Below are positions 9,900-21,221 of a DNA stretch of 64,000 nucleotides, one piece after another (within the stretch, counting starts at the first letter, position 1; each line of letters starts with the position of its first letter). The DNA comes from Apodemus sylvaticus (lineage: Eukaryota > Chordata > Mammalia > Rodentia > Muridae), in the NCBI RefSeq assembly GCF_947179515.1, contig NC_067495.1, forward strand, positions 133,717,707 to 133,781,706. Direction: 5' to 3'. The translations under genes and the position numbers were made by a program. Under the pieces are notes generated by a model. That model did no database searches. It was given only the letters and a program-made list of their open reading frames with translations, and was not told the origin of the DNA.

Positions 9900-9958
9900 C
9901 CTTGACCAGCCAGGACCACATAGTGAGACCTTGTCTCAAAACAAAACCCAAATAAAAT
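9900..9958 (+). mobile_element. B1 3' fragment
   Basis: Only the end of a B1 is visible: gaccagccaggaccacatag, gagaccttgtctcaaaac, A-rich tail. Confidence 0.6.
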
Positions 9959-10289
9959 GTCAAACTACGTGGATTTCCATTTCAGCAAGGAAGGGGTGGG
10001 TGCTCTTCTTGTTGAAGCACTGAGAATAGTTCCTGCTTGACTATTCTTAGTGTTGTGTTAGCCAAGCAAGTTGACACCCTAAATCAAGCAGAATACTGAA
10101 TATACAGTTAGTCAATGTCATGGTTAATAAATAGCCTAACACTGATTTTATGAGACTTTAGGCAGAAGAAATAATTGATCTTGCTCTGATATCTGACCTA
10201 TAGAACTGCTCAACAACACAGTTGTGTTCTTTAAGATGCTGAATTGGGATCATTTGTTTTGTAGTAATAGAAGCCTAATATAAGAAGTG

Positions 10290-10485
10290 TGGCCAGGCCT
10301 GATGGCTCAGACCTATAATTCCAGCTACTTGGAAGGAGTGAAGCAGAAGAATTGCAAATTCAGGGTCTGCCTGGGCAAATCAATGAGAGTCTGTCTCCAA
10401 ATTAAAAAGTAAGAAGAGGGCTCAGTAAGCCAGTGTTTGTCCAACATGCATGAGGTCTGGGCTCAATCCCTAATACCACAAAGAA
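10290..10485 (+). mobile_element. Old B1-like unit followed by ID-like unit
   Basis: The first part reads ggccaggcctgatggctcag ... gtctgcctgggcaaatc as an old B1. From about 10415 the text 'gggctcagtaagccagtg .. gggctcaatccctaatacc' (shown in parts) looks like an ID/tRNA-type monomer. Confidence 0.55.
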
Positions 10486-11058
10486 CAGCATACTGCAGTA
10501 ACTTAAACCTGAAAATCAGACACAAAGTAATAGAGAATACCATGTTCATATTGTCAGCAGTGTTTACTAGGCCATCTTCTCTTGGGCCCCTCTTACCTGT
10601 TGCTACCAGTCTTCACTGGGCTGTATCAGTTTACTCTGGACCTTGCAAGCATTAGTTGAGCAGGTCTCAGAGGACTTGACCACTAAAATGTTCACTCTCA
10701 TATAAGGTCCTAATTTTATGTAGGATTGATTGCCCACATTTTCTCTTGCAAATGTCTTACTGCTTTGTTCAGTTACAGCAAGTGATAGTGTACTGTTGTC
10801 CTTTACGGGTGAAGCCCAAACATTTCTTATGGTAACTGCTGAGGAGAAACAAGCATTTTTTCCCATGAGTACACTGTGTTAGTTACTCAGGGTTGTGTTG
10901 ATAACCAAAGCAAGAAAAGTACAAGTAGGAATGCAGGTGTAGCTGGAATAACCATCAGTTTATGGACAAATAAGCAAGGTAAACTGTATGATAAAAGAAG
11001 TTTCTATATCTTCCAAGTCCTTGGTGGTGCCAAATCAGAATAGAGTTGGGTGAAAACT
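10486..11058. other. Non-coding, nothing recognised
   Basis: No exon or repeat can be supported here; short ORFs on both strands have no recognisable domain. Confidence 0.4.
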
Positions 11059-11067
11059 GAACCATTT

Positions 11068-11084
11068 GTTTTTTTTTTAAAGAT

Positions 11085-11124
<40 letters not shown>

Positions 11125-11280
11125 TATGAGTATATTGTAGCTGTCTTCAGACACACCAGAAGAGGGCATCAGATCTCCTTACAGATGGTTGTGAGCCACC
11201 ATGTGGTTGCTGGGAATTGAACTCAGGACCTCTGGAAGAGCAGTCAGTGCTCTTAACTGCTGAACCATCTCTCCAGTTCC
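11068..11280 (-). mobile_element. B2 SINE with 9-bp target-site duplication
   Basis: A nearly full-length reversed B2: an expanded TTTA tail, ctgtcttcagacacaccaga, gtggttgctgggaattgaac, ctgaaccatctctccag. GAACCATTT flanks both ends (11059-11067 and 11281-11289). Confidence 0.95.
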
Positions 11281-11289
11281 GAACCATTT

Positions 11290-11994
11290 ATTTTTTTAAG
11301 AGGACAAAGGACATGGGTTACTGTATAAGAACTAGAAAATTTAATCAAGGACCGAAGGGGAAGAAAAAGTGAATGAGCCCAAAGGCACAAGAACATAAGT
11401 TGGTCACCTACACTTTCAAGAGCTCAGCCAAAGGGAAGGAAGCTTTACAGCACCACTTTCATTTCTGGTACAGTTCCAAAGTGTAGTCCATGATACTGCT
11501 GGCTTCGTGTTACTCCAAACCTACATGGTGTTTCAGAGACTTGATTTTTTTTTTTATTCCTTCATAAATCTAAAACTGCTGATGTGTGTGGAGGGGCTAA
11601 ATGGAAGCTCAATAGTAGAGTTATGAGAACATTTGGGACTCCAATTTACTACAAATTACATTTGAGAATATAGATGAAGCATAGTGTTCAAAAATTTCCC
11701 AAGAAGTACCAACAACATATATTCTCAAATGTACATATACTTGATTTTTCCTGGGAGAGGTTGCTACATATGAAAACAAAGTCACTCAAAATGCATAAGA
11801 ATGCTATATCTATTCAAAGTTTTGGCTATAAATACCCTCCTTCTATTGTGTTACACGAGCAATTCTCAAACTTATTTGTCCCAGAACCCTTTTTACATTA
11901 TTGGATAAGAATAAATCCCTTGATAGTTTTGTATATATTTTGTACTACAGAGTGGCAACTTCATATGACCTATGAAAATTATATTTATACTTAT
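11290..11994. other. Non-coding, nothing recognised
   Basis: AT-rich DNA. A 109-codon ORF at 11674-12003 runs into a SINE tail and shows no domain. Confidence 0.35.
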
Positions 11995-12208
11995 TTATTT
12001 TAATTAATTTATTTTTTATGTGTGGGTGTTGGCCTCCATTTGTTTCAGTGTACCATGTGCATGCACTGCCCTCAGAGTCCAGCAGATGGCACCAGACCTA
12101 CTGGGATCTATAGAACGTTGTGATCAGCTGAGTGGGTCTGGGAACAGACCTGTGCTGTCTGCAAAAGCAGCCAGTACTTTTAATTGCTGAAACATTGCTC
12201 CAGCCCCC
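11995..12208 (-). mobile_element. B3-type SINE
   Basis: Reversed B3 landmarks: tttatgtgtgggtgttggcc, gtgtaccatgtgcatgcact, 'aaagcagccagtactttt', 'gctgaaacattgctccagcc'. Confidence 0.8.
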
Positions 12209-12794
12209 AAGTCTGTATTTAAAAGCAAAAACAAAAACCTAAAATAACAGAAAATAATTGTAACTACACTGGCAGGAGTGGGGATACCTCTGAAGAGAGA
12301 TCCCTGTGCCCCTCCCTTCAGCGATCATATTATTGAAGCAATGAGTTTCAAAGATGAGGTGTCCTCCAGGAACCTCACAGCAGTGGAAGGAAAGCTGAGG
12401 AAGGAACATATGACTTGTCAGTGTCACACACTGGAGAATTCTGAGCTGTGGGGCCACATTCCTGCTTCTCTGATCCTAGGGTGTCAGTTGCCTAGGAATA
12501 CATGCTGATGGGAACTGAAAGGGGCCTTAGGGATTCTGACATGGCCTTGTTTGGGAAGAGCACTCTAGTTGTTGAGCTTTATAATTTGGACAGTTGAGTT
12601 TCCACAGTCTAACATTAGTTTGCTTGGTGCTTTGGGCCCCAAATTGTAAAGGTACAAGTAAAATGCACACCATTTTAGAGCCTCCGTTAATTCGTTGATC
12701 CGTTCGGTGAATGTCCTGTTACATGACACAAAAGTTCAGATGTTGTTTGACAAAGGGTTTGCTTTGGTTTTCCTTTTACAACTGCATAGAGCTT

Positions 12795-12945
12795 TACATT
12801 TTTTAAAGCTTTATTTATTTAGTATTTTGCGTGCATGGTTGCTTTGTCTGCACATGTGCATCACATATGCATGCAGTGCTGGTGGAAGACAGAAGAGAGC
12901 GTGAGACCCTCTGCAAGAGCAGTCAATGCCCTTAACCTCCAGCCT
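12795..12945 (-). mobile_element. B3-type SINE, partial
   Basis: Reversed A-rich tail and B3 body (gcgtgcatggttgctttgtc, tgcatgcagtgctggtggaa), ending with 'gcaagagcagtcaatgccc'. Confidence 0.7.
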
Positions 12946-12949
12946 CTGA

Positions 12950-13615
12950 GCTTTCGATTTTGAGGTACACTTCACTTGGCGTAAAGTATTTCAGTCACAC
13001 TTTTTATGAGATTAGCATAGATTTTGTTCCACTGTATGTCTAAGAGATTTTAAATTACTTTTATTTTTTAGGACCTTGCACTAGTTGTATACAAGTGCAC
13101 TGCGGTCATGTGTCTAAGGCTCACTCATCCCTTTCCACTCTCTTCTTCCCAACTAGCTCCCCTGCTGCAGTTGTGTCTTCCTTTTCCTATCACCACACCT
13201 ATCTTTTCCCTTTTAAACTTCAGATCCTATTCAGCAGTCATGGCTGCCGAAAGACTTCTCTGAGCAAGACTGAGACTAGCAGTTTGATACTATGTTTAAC
13301 AAAGCATCAGTACTGGATTCCGTCATAGGGCCCATACCTCCCTAGCCACAGGATTTTGATCAGTTTGATGGTGCCAGGCATGTACTCCCTCCCATGGAGC
13401 AGGCTCAGATCCAATCAGAAGCAGCTGCTCACAGCAATGCCACAGCTGTATCAGTAGATGGATCTTCCCAGGGGACTCAGTCCTGAAGCAGGTAGAGTCC
13501 ACAGCTGGGTGTGGCCACGGATGCCATTTATCCTCCCAAAGCCCGCACAGAGTTTAGTTTAATCTTTATTTCCATGTTTGGGAAGTAAAAGCCATTTGTA
13601 CTTTCTTTTATAACA
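12950..13615. other. Non-coding, nothing recognised
   Basis: No supported exon. A pyrimidine-rich patch lies near 13120-13210. Confidence 0.35.
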
Positions 13616-13619
13616 ATAG

Positions 13620-13750
13620 GTGGGAGCTGTTGAGCGACGGCTTAGAGGGAAAGATACCTGCCATCCAGCCTGGGGCCTCCACAGGAGAAAGAGAAAATCA
13701 AATGACCTCTGATCTCCATGTGTGTGTCATGGTTCATGCCCTTACATAAA

Positions 13751-13785
<35 letters not shown>

Positions 13786-13786
13786 C
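13620..13786 (+). mobile_element. tRNA-derived SINE with (CA)n tail
   Basis: A degenerate tRNA-like head (ggtgggagctgttgagcg) is followed by 'gacctctgatctccatgtg' and a CA microsatellite at about 13750-13786, a layout typical of B4/B3-like elements. Confidence 0.5.
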
Positions 13787-13854
13787 ACAGACACCACATT
13801 ATATTACACATGTAATAATGTGTAAAAATAAACATGTATTTAGGGGAAGGGGAA

Positions 13855-14005
13855 TGTCCCACAGTGTGTATGTGAAGGCCAGGAGACAATGGGAATGCGC
13901 CAGTTTTCTCCTTCCATCATGTGAGTTCTGTTGAGTCACACTCAGGTTGCATCAGGCTTTGTGACAGGCATACTTACTTACCTAGTGACTGAGCCATCTC
14001 TTGGG
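13855..14005 (-). mobile_element. tRNA-derived SINE, minus strand
   Basis: Reversed features: 'gaaggccaggagacaatggg', 'ctccttccatcatgtgag', and the reversed head 'gactgagccatctcttgggg'. Confidence 0.6.
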
Positions 14006-14119
14006 GCCCCAGAGTCACTTTGTAGGAGCAGTTGATAGGAGATAAATGAGAGGTATTATCTGAGGCCCAAATAGTCATTTTGTTACACCTATGTTGTGGG
14101 ATAAGAATTAGGATTCTTA

Positions 14120-14250
14120 AGTCACGGTGTAGAGCTGGATGACTGAAATCGCAGCACTCAGGAGGTAGAACTGAGGGGAGCAAGAATTCAAGGTCATTTT
14201 TAGCTACACAGAGAGTTCAAGGCCAGACTGACATACAGGAGATGAATACA
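14120..14250 (+). mobile_element. Old B1 SINE
   Basis: Landmarks: ggtgtagagctggatgactg, gcagcactcaggaggtagaa, aagaattcaaggtcattttt, gctacacagagagttcaagg. A short poly-A follows at about 14256. Confidence 0.65.
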
Positions 14251-14499
14251 AAGCAAAAAAAAAAAAGCAAAAATATTCTTATTAGATTATGGATATTGGT
14301 AATATTAAGGATCTGGAAAAGCCTTTATGTAGCATGTAATTTTAAAAGAATCCCATGCTCTCTCTGGCTGGGTGTCGGCATTGGAGGTTTCACCCATCTC
14401 CAAAGGCTAGCTCCAAGTGGTCATGTGGCCCCAGTTCCCATGATTCTTCTACAGAATGCCAACAACCATTTTGGTCTCACTTAGCTCCCTCTAGCCCCA

Positions 14500-14961
14500 C
14501 AAAAGGAAAACATTAGAGACTTAGATTCATACCAGCCAGATTTATATCAGTAAATCTCCAACCCCAATATGCCCATGAAAAGAACGCATAACTCAGTTAA
14601 TATATTTACAAGCTGTATGCCTAAATAGGGCAGACATTCCATACTACTCTATTGCCCAGCCGTGAATCCCCTAGCTACTTGCAGCTCCTCCAGGCCCGTG
14701 GGTCTGTTCTATCTTCCACCTCTTCTTCCTCCGTCTTCTTCTCCATCTGTCCTCAGTCTTGTCTCCTTTCCTTACTCTTTCTCTTTTCCTAAAACTTCCA
14801 TCCATGTCTTTCCCTTCCAGTGCCCAATCACAGGCTCTAGCCTTTATTTTTAGTTAAGTTGGGGAACAGGCTCACATGAAATCACCTAAGTACGTGATCC
14901 ACTCGTCATCAGGGACAAGATTAACATCAAACTACAAACAACACCAAGACAATCCACAGCA
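14500..14961 (-). mobile_element. ERV LTR, minus strand, related to 5178-5565
   Basis: It opens TGCTGTGGATTGTCTTGG on the minus strand at 14961 and carries AATAAA at 14848-14843. It shares landmarks with the first LTR (ggctct/ggctcc-agcctttatt, gggcagac/gggcagat, actactcta). No polypurine tract precedes it. The two could be remnants of one provirus about 9.8 kb long, or separate insertions. Confidence 0.55.
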
Positions 14962-15244
14962 CCTTTATATGACTTCATATGTGATAGTCAAAAGGGCTAT
15001 CTTCTTAGGTCTTTCTAAGAAGATAATATCTTGCATTAAAAGGTTGATTAAATAGGCTCAGAACAATCTGCTTTATAATAGGGAAACGAAATGTAAATTT
15101 AAACCATAAAAAATTAAAGTACTGGCTTGTATGCAGATACTTTTGAGTGGTTTCTGGGCTTTGCACCCTATGAAATAGATATGCATTTTTATATGCCCTA
15201 CAAGCACTAGGACCACACACATGGGATTCCCAGAATCCACTTAA

Positions 15245-15455
15245 AAAAAATGGGCAGGCATGACAAGCACTCAGGAGGCAGAGAAACTGCAAGTTGGCTA
15301 GCTAGCCTAGCTGGGATTGGTGAGCTTCAGGGTCAGCAAGAGAGCCCGTCTCCATAAATACAGCGAGAAATAATTGGGAAAGACTTATGGCATTGGCCTT
15401 GGGCATAGACATGCATACACGCATGGATGTACAGACACAGTCATACATACAAAAA
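15245..15455 (+). mobile_element. B4-like composite SINE, 5' truncated
   Basis: A B1-like middle (gggcaggcatgacaagcact, ggttggc..agcctagctggg) is followed by the typical B4 3' text 'attgggaaagacttatggca' and 'gcatacacgcatggatgtac'. Confidence 0.55.
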
Positions 15456-17041
15456 GGTCAAAATCACAATCTCAATAGGATGATGTTCTATATGTGTGTG
15501 CTATATATAGGTGTCTGTGTGTGTGCTTATTAAATGTAATGAAAAATCTATTTTAGCTTTTAGAGTCCAGCAAAGTATGTTCTTCCAACCCCAGTGGCAT
15601 GTAAACTCTCAGGTTCACTCATAATGTCTCTCCAACAACAGCCACACGGCTGCTTTTGGATCATGGATGGTTATGCTGATTAAGCAGGAAGTAGCAACTT
15701 CTCTAGATGTCCTGGTAACACATTAATAGGATAGAATTTAGGTATTAACCACCTTCCCACACATAGGCAGATCAAAAATCTTTCAACCTGGGTCAAGCAC
15801 TCTGGGAAACTAGCAGTATTGAAAGGGGAATGGCAAATAAGTGTTCTCTCTGCCACTGAAAAAGGGCAAAAGACTAGGTGTTCTATGCCCGGGGATTATT
15901 TTTTTCATTGCTGTGTGATTTTATGACTTATTTGCCAAGTATTAGAAAACCCTTTGCCAGAAAGGAATACCATTGTGCCAATACATACCTGTGTGCTCAT
16001 GGGGCACTCCTCATAACCAAGTGCTGAGGCCTTGGCTACAATTTGGACTTGAGATACACAAAGGCTACAAAACAGCTAGTCACCACTTGCATTCCTTTTA
16101 TACTGCTCAATACCAATGACCACATATTCATAAACTAGTCAAAAGACCAGGTGGTATCATAGCTCTTCAGGGGTGTGCCACCAGCCCAAAAGCTCTGGTC
16201 TGCTGGCTGCATGTCTCTCAGGAGCTCATCCCAGCTGGTGTTCATTCAGCTCTAGTTTCTTAAGGTAACAGCTCCTTCTGGCTGTCAGCTAGGGTGCTGA
16301 CCTAAACTCCACAGCCACCCTACTTTGTCCTTGGAGAAAATGCACTGCACAGCTTCCTTCTGGAGCCTTGACACTGTGTGTGACCTCTTCTGTTTCTAGG
16401 TAGGAAAAGAGACTCCCCTGAGAAAGGCAGGTCCACCCACCTCATCTCCTAGCCTTTGAGCCAACTGATTTGGTACCTTAATTAGGCAGGCAAAATCTCA
16501 CCGTAATAGTATTTAATAATCAGAATGTATTAGATTGAACCACCACAACAGTATAGCACAGATTGGGTAGATTGAGCAAAATAAACTTATAATAAGTATT
16601 TCTTCCCATTCTGGATGCCAGGAAGTCAGTATGATAAAGTTCGGGTGAGGGCCTGTTCCTGGCTTGCTGGAAGCCACCTGTGTCCTTACATGATGGAGAG
16701 AGGGAACACCGAATGCTCTTGGAAACTGAAAAAACAAAACATCATCTAAACCTAATCACCTCCTTAAAGCCAATCACACCGGGGATCAGGGTTTCCATCC
16801 GTCACACCTTCCTATCACACAGCCAAAAGTGGACTGCATGTAGTCACTGTCTGGATAGAACACCAGTACCCTGCAGACATGTGCATCAAGGACGTGAATA
16901 AACTGTGGTCCTGGTATCAAAAGACTTAGACTAGAGTAGTGTCAAAGAAGCCAGACTCTACAGCCAGAAAATCTGTTTCTTAGAGATTGTGTCACCATGA
17001 GAAGTCCTTGACTAGAGTTTATTTTTTCTTATCAGCATTTG
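15456..17041. other. Non-coding, nothing recognised
   Basis: I find no supported gene and no young SINE. Short ORFs (74, 73 codons near 16.5-16.9 kb) show no recognisable domain. Confidence 0.35.
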
Positions 17042-17200
17042 GGACCAGTGAGATGGTCTCATGGGTAAAGATGCTTGCTGCCCATTCTGATGACCTGATT
17101 TTCATCCCCAGGATACACATGGTAGAAAGAGAGAGCCAGCTTCTACAAGTGTTCTCTCTGCATGTATGCAGCGGCTTATGCACCCCACCTTATATAAGTG
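17042..17200 (+). mobile_element. tRNA-derived SINE (B4-like)
   Basis: Head 'gggaccagtgagatggtctc' and 'gatgcttgctgcccattc', then 'atccccaggatacacatgg' and 'agagagagccagcttctaca'. Confidence 0.6.
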
Positions 17201-17424
17201 TTAAAAAAATAGGCTTTATCTTATAGAATGATTCTGAGAATTTAATCTGATAGTTCAAAGCAATAGTTCCTATTAAGTACTCCTAGTAAGTAAGTGGTAT
17301 TGTTTTGTTTAACTACCACACTCCTAAATCAAGAGTCCCACCAACACAGGCTCTCTGGTGTTATATTTCCTCTGCTAAACAGAATGGATGAAGTTAGGCT
17401 ATATCATTATATCAATCTGGAATG

Positions 17425-17577
17425 GGAACAGGGTGTGGTGGTACACATATGTAATCCTAGAACTTGGGAGGTAAAGGCAGAAAGATTGTTGAATTCAAGG
17501 CCATCCTTGGTTACATATTGTGTATGAGGGCAATCTGAGCTACATTAGACCTTGTCTCAAAAAAACCAAAAGAGCAA
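17425..17577 (+). mobile_element. B1 SINE, diverged
   Basis: Landmarks: cagggtgtggtggtacacat, gtaatcctagaacttggg, gaattcaaggccatccttgg, gaccttgtctcaaaaaaacc. Confidence 0.8.
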
Positions 17578-17589
17578 AAATGGAAGAAA

Positions 17590-18310
17590 AAGAGGGGGCG
17601 GGGACGGTCCTAAGGAGGTCTCAGCCAGAATTGCCAAACTAAGAGCACTAGAAGAAACGATTATTCAGAAACGTATAGAAACCAGTTAGGGTTCCTGCAC
17701 CCCAGGCAAATGTACAACAGCTATAATTCAGATTAGTAGGGCAGTTCATGGAATTCTCTCCCATCAGAGACCTGCCTTCCAATACCTTCCCCATTGCAAG
17801 GGAACAATACAGTACAGTTGGGAGAAATCCAATCCCCATTTGGGAAATGATGCAGTATAATCTAGATTTTAATTTTTATCCTTAAGGAGCACTGGCCAAG
17901 GGACTAGTTTCTCCCCTGACTAAATCTTAGCATGGATGAGAATGTTTTAGTCAAGGAACAAAATCCTGGTACCAGGATGCCTAGGAACACTAGGTGGCAG
18001 TCCAGGACCATGGATTAGTGCAGCATCTTCACAGCTGCAGCATCACAGGCAGAGGGGTGGGGGTGAGGGGGAACCCTGTGGTAGGATGCAGAAAAAGTGT
18101 TGTCCCTCACAAACCCAGAAAGGTTGCAGAAAAGGCTTGAGAGATGTCCAGAAACTCAATCGAGAATGAACAGATCAGCTGTTCCCTATACAACACCAGA
18201 CTACAAAATCCCAGAGAGGTGGCTATTATTCCAGATGCTGAAACTCTTACAAACCCAAGATGACAGGTAAACAGATAAATATGATGCACTTACACTTAAG
18301 GCCTTGTTCA
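17590..18310. other. Non-coding, nothing recognised
   Basis: No exon or repeat can be named with confidence. It contains several short GA- or G-rich patches. Confidence 0.35.
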
Positions 18311-18480
18311 GCCCCTTCTCTTTTCTCTCTCTCTCCCCCTCCCTCCCTCCCTCCTTCCCTCTCTCTGTCTAGCCTCTATATCTCTCTGTCTTTCTGTCTA
18401 CCCAGCTCACTATTGTGTCTCCCCTCCAACTCTTCCTTTGCTTTGTTTCATTTTTCTCTCTTCTTCCTCTCCCTCTCCCG
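18311..18480 (+). repeat. CT-rich low-complexity tract
   Basis: Strongly pyrimidine-biased DNA with CCCT and CTGT runs. ORFs across it encode Leu/Pro/Ser runs on one strand and Arg/Glu-rich runs on the other. Confidence 0.85.
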
Positions 18481-18545
18481 GTGAGACAAACCCAAGGTCT
18501 GCCACATAGTAGGCAAACACACTGAGTTACACTCCAACTCCAAAG
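18481..18545 (-). mobile_element. ID-like SINE monomer, minus strand
   Basis: Reversed ID/tRNA-type sequence (aacccaaggtctgccacata, gtaggcaaacacactgag), adjoining the CT tract. Confidence 0.45.
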
Positions 18546-19039
18546 CAATAAATGCAACCTCTTAAAACAGAACTTAAAAGGGGGAAAGATAAGGCAGATA
18601 TGAGCTTTTTGGTAGGACAATCAAATAATCATCATGATGGTGCCCAATGAATTACAGACACAAAGTAAATAAAATCAGAGAGATGATCTATGGACAAGAA
18701 GAGACTGTTAACAAAGAAAGAAAGACTATGAGGAAAACCACAGAGGGAGCAATTTATGGCTACCAGTCTAAACTTAGCCATAGTGGGGGGATCATAATCA
18801 ATGTGTGTGTGTGGGCTACTGTAGTTGGTTTGCTAACTGGTGATATTACCAAACAGCCTCCTAAACATTTCTATTTATACCCATAGACATGTGCTGCTTT
18901 AACCCTTGGGCAGAGAAGCCTCTTTCTGCAGTGGACAGTGGTCGGTGCAGAGAAGCAAATGTAGTCAAAGTGCGGAGGATGGAGAGCTCTCAGAAAAACC
19001 CAACCAACCAAACCAACAAAGAAAAGCACACCGACTGAA

Positions 19040-19210
19040 CTAGCTTATGATCCTGTAATCCCACTACTGTGTATGTCTCTGAAAGAATTGAAATTCACAT
19101 CAGTGTGTCATTATTTACAATAACCAATATAAACAATCAGTTCAGGTGCCTATCAGCAGATGACTGGATAAAGAAAAGGTGTACACATGTGCAAGGGAAT
19201 TTGATTGTGA
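19040..19210 (+). mobile_element. Old L1 ORF2 fragment
   Basis: Matches the well-known L1 ORF2 3' region: 'cctgtaatcccactactgtg', 'tatttacaataaccaatat', 'gtgcctatcagcagatgac', 'tggataaagaaaaggtgta'. Decayed, no frame. Confidence 0.7.
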
Positions 19211-19225
19211 TTTTTTAAAACAAGG

Positions 19226-19330
19226 AAATTCAGCAGGGTGCTGTAATCTCAGCAGTCAAGAACCTGAAGTGAAAGGATCATTGCAAATCCAAGGCCAGCC
19301 TGGGCTACAGGGTTAGAGGCTGCTTTTAAA
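19226..19330 (+). mobile_element. B1-like SINE fragment
   Basis: Contains 'aatctcagcagtcaagaacc', 'gcaaatccaaggccagcctg' and 'gggctacagggttagagg'. Confidence 0.65.
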
Positions 19331-19342
19331 AAAAGATAAGAA

Positions 19343-19530
19343 AGGGCTGGAGAGATGGTTTGGCAGTTAAAAGCACTAACTGCTCTTCCAAAGGTCCTGA
19401 GTTCAAATCCCAGCAACCACATGGTGGCTCACAACAATCTGTAATGAGATCTGACGCCCTCTTCTGGTGTGTCTGAAGACAGCAGCAGTGTACTTACATA
19501 TAATAAATACATTAATCTTTAAAAAAAAAT
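19343..19530 (+). mobile_element. B2 SINE, near full length
   Basis: gggctggagagatggtttgg, gctcttccaaaggtcctgag, aaccacatggtggctcacaa, gtgtctgaagacagcagc, then an AATAAATA-type tail and poly-A. Confidence 0.95.
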
Positions 19531-19572
19531 AAGAAATTCTGAAACAACTACAAGAAAGAAAGAAAAAGAAAT

Positions 19573-19715
19573 TTTGCTGGTCGTGGTGGCACACGCCTGT
19601 AATCCCAGCACTTGGGAGGCAGAGGCAGGTGGATTTCTGAGTTTGAGGCCAGCCTGGTCTACAGAGTGAGTTCCAGGACAGCCAGGGCTATACAGAGAAA
19701 CCCTGTCTCCAAAAA

Positions 19716-19716
<1 letters not shown>
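19573..19716 (+). mobile_element. B1 SINE (young)
   Basis: Nearly consensus B1: gtcgtggtggcacacgcctg through cagagaaaccctgtctcc. Its A-tail has expanded into the adjacent GAAA microsatellite. Confidence 0.95.
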
Positions 19717-19795
<79 letters not shown>

Positions 19796-19798
19796 AAA
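19717..19798 (+). repeat. (AAAG)n microsatellite from a B1 tail
   Basis: About 80 bp of perfect AAAG tetramers directly follow the B1. This is a common origin of GAAA arrays in mouse. Confidence 0.97.
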
Positions 19799-20129
19799 GG
19801 AAATACTGTCACTTGCCACAATATTGTCGAACATAAAGGCTGCTGTGCCAAATGATAACAAGTATTGCATGACAAGTATTGCATGACCTAGCTTCCTAGC
19901 TTCCAGGTGGATTCGAACTACAAACTAGCATTGAACTCATAGAAGCAGACAGAAGAGAATGGTGCCTGTAAGGTCCAAGGGGCAGAAGTTAGTGGACGGA
20001 TGCTAGTCACGTCCTACAAAGGTGGTTAGCTAGGAGGAATATACGCACAAGTTCTAATATGTAACCTAATGATAAGACATTGTAACAACAATGTTATACA
20101 TACCTGAAAATTGCTGGGAGTATAGTTTT

Positions 20130-20245
20130 TGCTTTTGCGTTTTGGAGACAGAATGAGTATAGAGCACAGACTGGCTCAAACAGGAGATCCTCCTGCTTAA
20201 GTTCCCTGAGTGCTGGTGGTACAGTTGTGGATAACTATGTCCATC
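20130..20245 (-). mobile_element. Old B1-like SINE, minus strand
   Basis: Reversed landmarks: tttggagacagaatgag, gagatcctcctgcttaag, 'ctgagtgctggtggtacag'. Confidence 0.55.
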
Positions 20246-20399
20246 TTTGAGAGTAGATTTTAAATGTTCTTTACACCCCCATCAAGAATATAAGCTCATA
20301 GGTATCTTCACTTAATATTTTCCAAATCAGTACATATATACAGTTGCGTTGTATAACATAAATAAATATAATTGTGCTGGACAATCAAGAATAATACAT

Positions 20400-20885
20400 T
20401 TAAAGCTGAGTAGGATGGCACATGCCTTTAATCCCAGAATTCAGGAGGTGTAGGCAGGCAGATCTCTGAGTTCAAGGTTAGCCTGCTCTGTAGCAGAATT
20501 TTCCCTGTCCGATTAATTTAAATATTAATACAACAAGAAGCCTGTGACTGGACAGGGAAGAGGGAGGCAGAGCTAAGAGTTTCAGAGACAGAGACAGGGA
20601 GAGGATGAGGAGGAGAAGGAAGATGGAGGGAGAGGAAGACGATCCAGATTCCTCACAGTTTTAAATAGCCACAGGGGCTATGAATATCAGAAAGAATACA
20701 ACACTGTGATAACTTGTCGATAATAGGTGGGCACTGGAACAGGGAAGACTGCTGAATAGGGCTAGCCTAGAGGTAGAGAGTCTGAGGGCAGAGAGTCGCT
20801 GGGTATAGTGCAGGTTAATGTCAATTAGAACCCTAATCTACACAGTAAATTCCAGGACAGCCAAGGATACACTGTGAGAGCTTTG
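20400..20885 (+). mobile_element. B1 SINE split by an insertion (20491-20837)
   Basis: The left half ends 'caaggttagcctgctct' at about 20490. The right half resumes 'tctacacagtaaattccagg' at about 20838 and runs to 'ggatacactgtgag'. The two halves together form one B1. Confidence 0.75.
20491..20837. mobile_element. About 350-bp insertion within the B1, LTR-like ends
   Basis: The inserted segment begins near TGTAGCAGAATTTTCC and ends near CCCTAATCTACA, so its ends are TGTAG...CTACA as in an LTR. It has a purine-rich middle (20560-20640). The family is not recognised, and a target-site duplication cannot be fixed with certainty. Confidence 0.45.
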
Positions 20886-20907
20886 CTTTGCTTTGCTTTT
20901 TCTTTTC

Positions 20908-20941
<34 letters not shown>
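20886..20941 (+). repeat. (TTTTC)n / CTTTG-rich tract
   Basis: Pyrimidine run of TTTGC then TTTTC units adjoining the split B1. Confidence 0.9.
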
Positions 20942-20949
20942 AAAGGTGA

Positions 20950-21153
20950 ATTACAGGGCGCTGGAGAGATGATGGCTCAGAGGTTAAGAGCACTGATTGA
21001 TCTTCCAGAGGTCCTAAGTTCAATTCCCTGCAACCACATGGTGGCTCACAACCATCTGAAATGGGTCTGATGCTGTCTTCTGGTGTACTACAATACACTG
21101 ATGGCTACAGTGTGCTCATATACATAAAATAAATAAATAAATCTTTAAAACCG
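20950..21153 (+). mobile_element. B2 SINE
   Basis: gcgctggagagatgatggctc, ccagaggtcctaagttcaat, accacatggtggctcacaac, 'cttctggtgtact', and tail AAATAAATAAATAAATC. Confidence 0.92.
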
Positions 21154-21221
21154 GAATTACAAAAATTAATTCAAAATAAATAAATATAAAGCTGGTTGGT
21201 CTATAACAAAACCCTTCAAAC

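Noticed and set aside
19343..19420. tRNA gene suggested by A/B-box-like sequence
   Set aside because: This is the tRNA-derived head of a B2 SINE; the same applies to the other B2/B3/ID heads in the window.
19519..19884. 121-codon minus-strand ORF
   Set aside because: Reads through a GAAA array and a B1; the 'GDRVSLYSPGC' type peptide is the usual antisense B1 translation.
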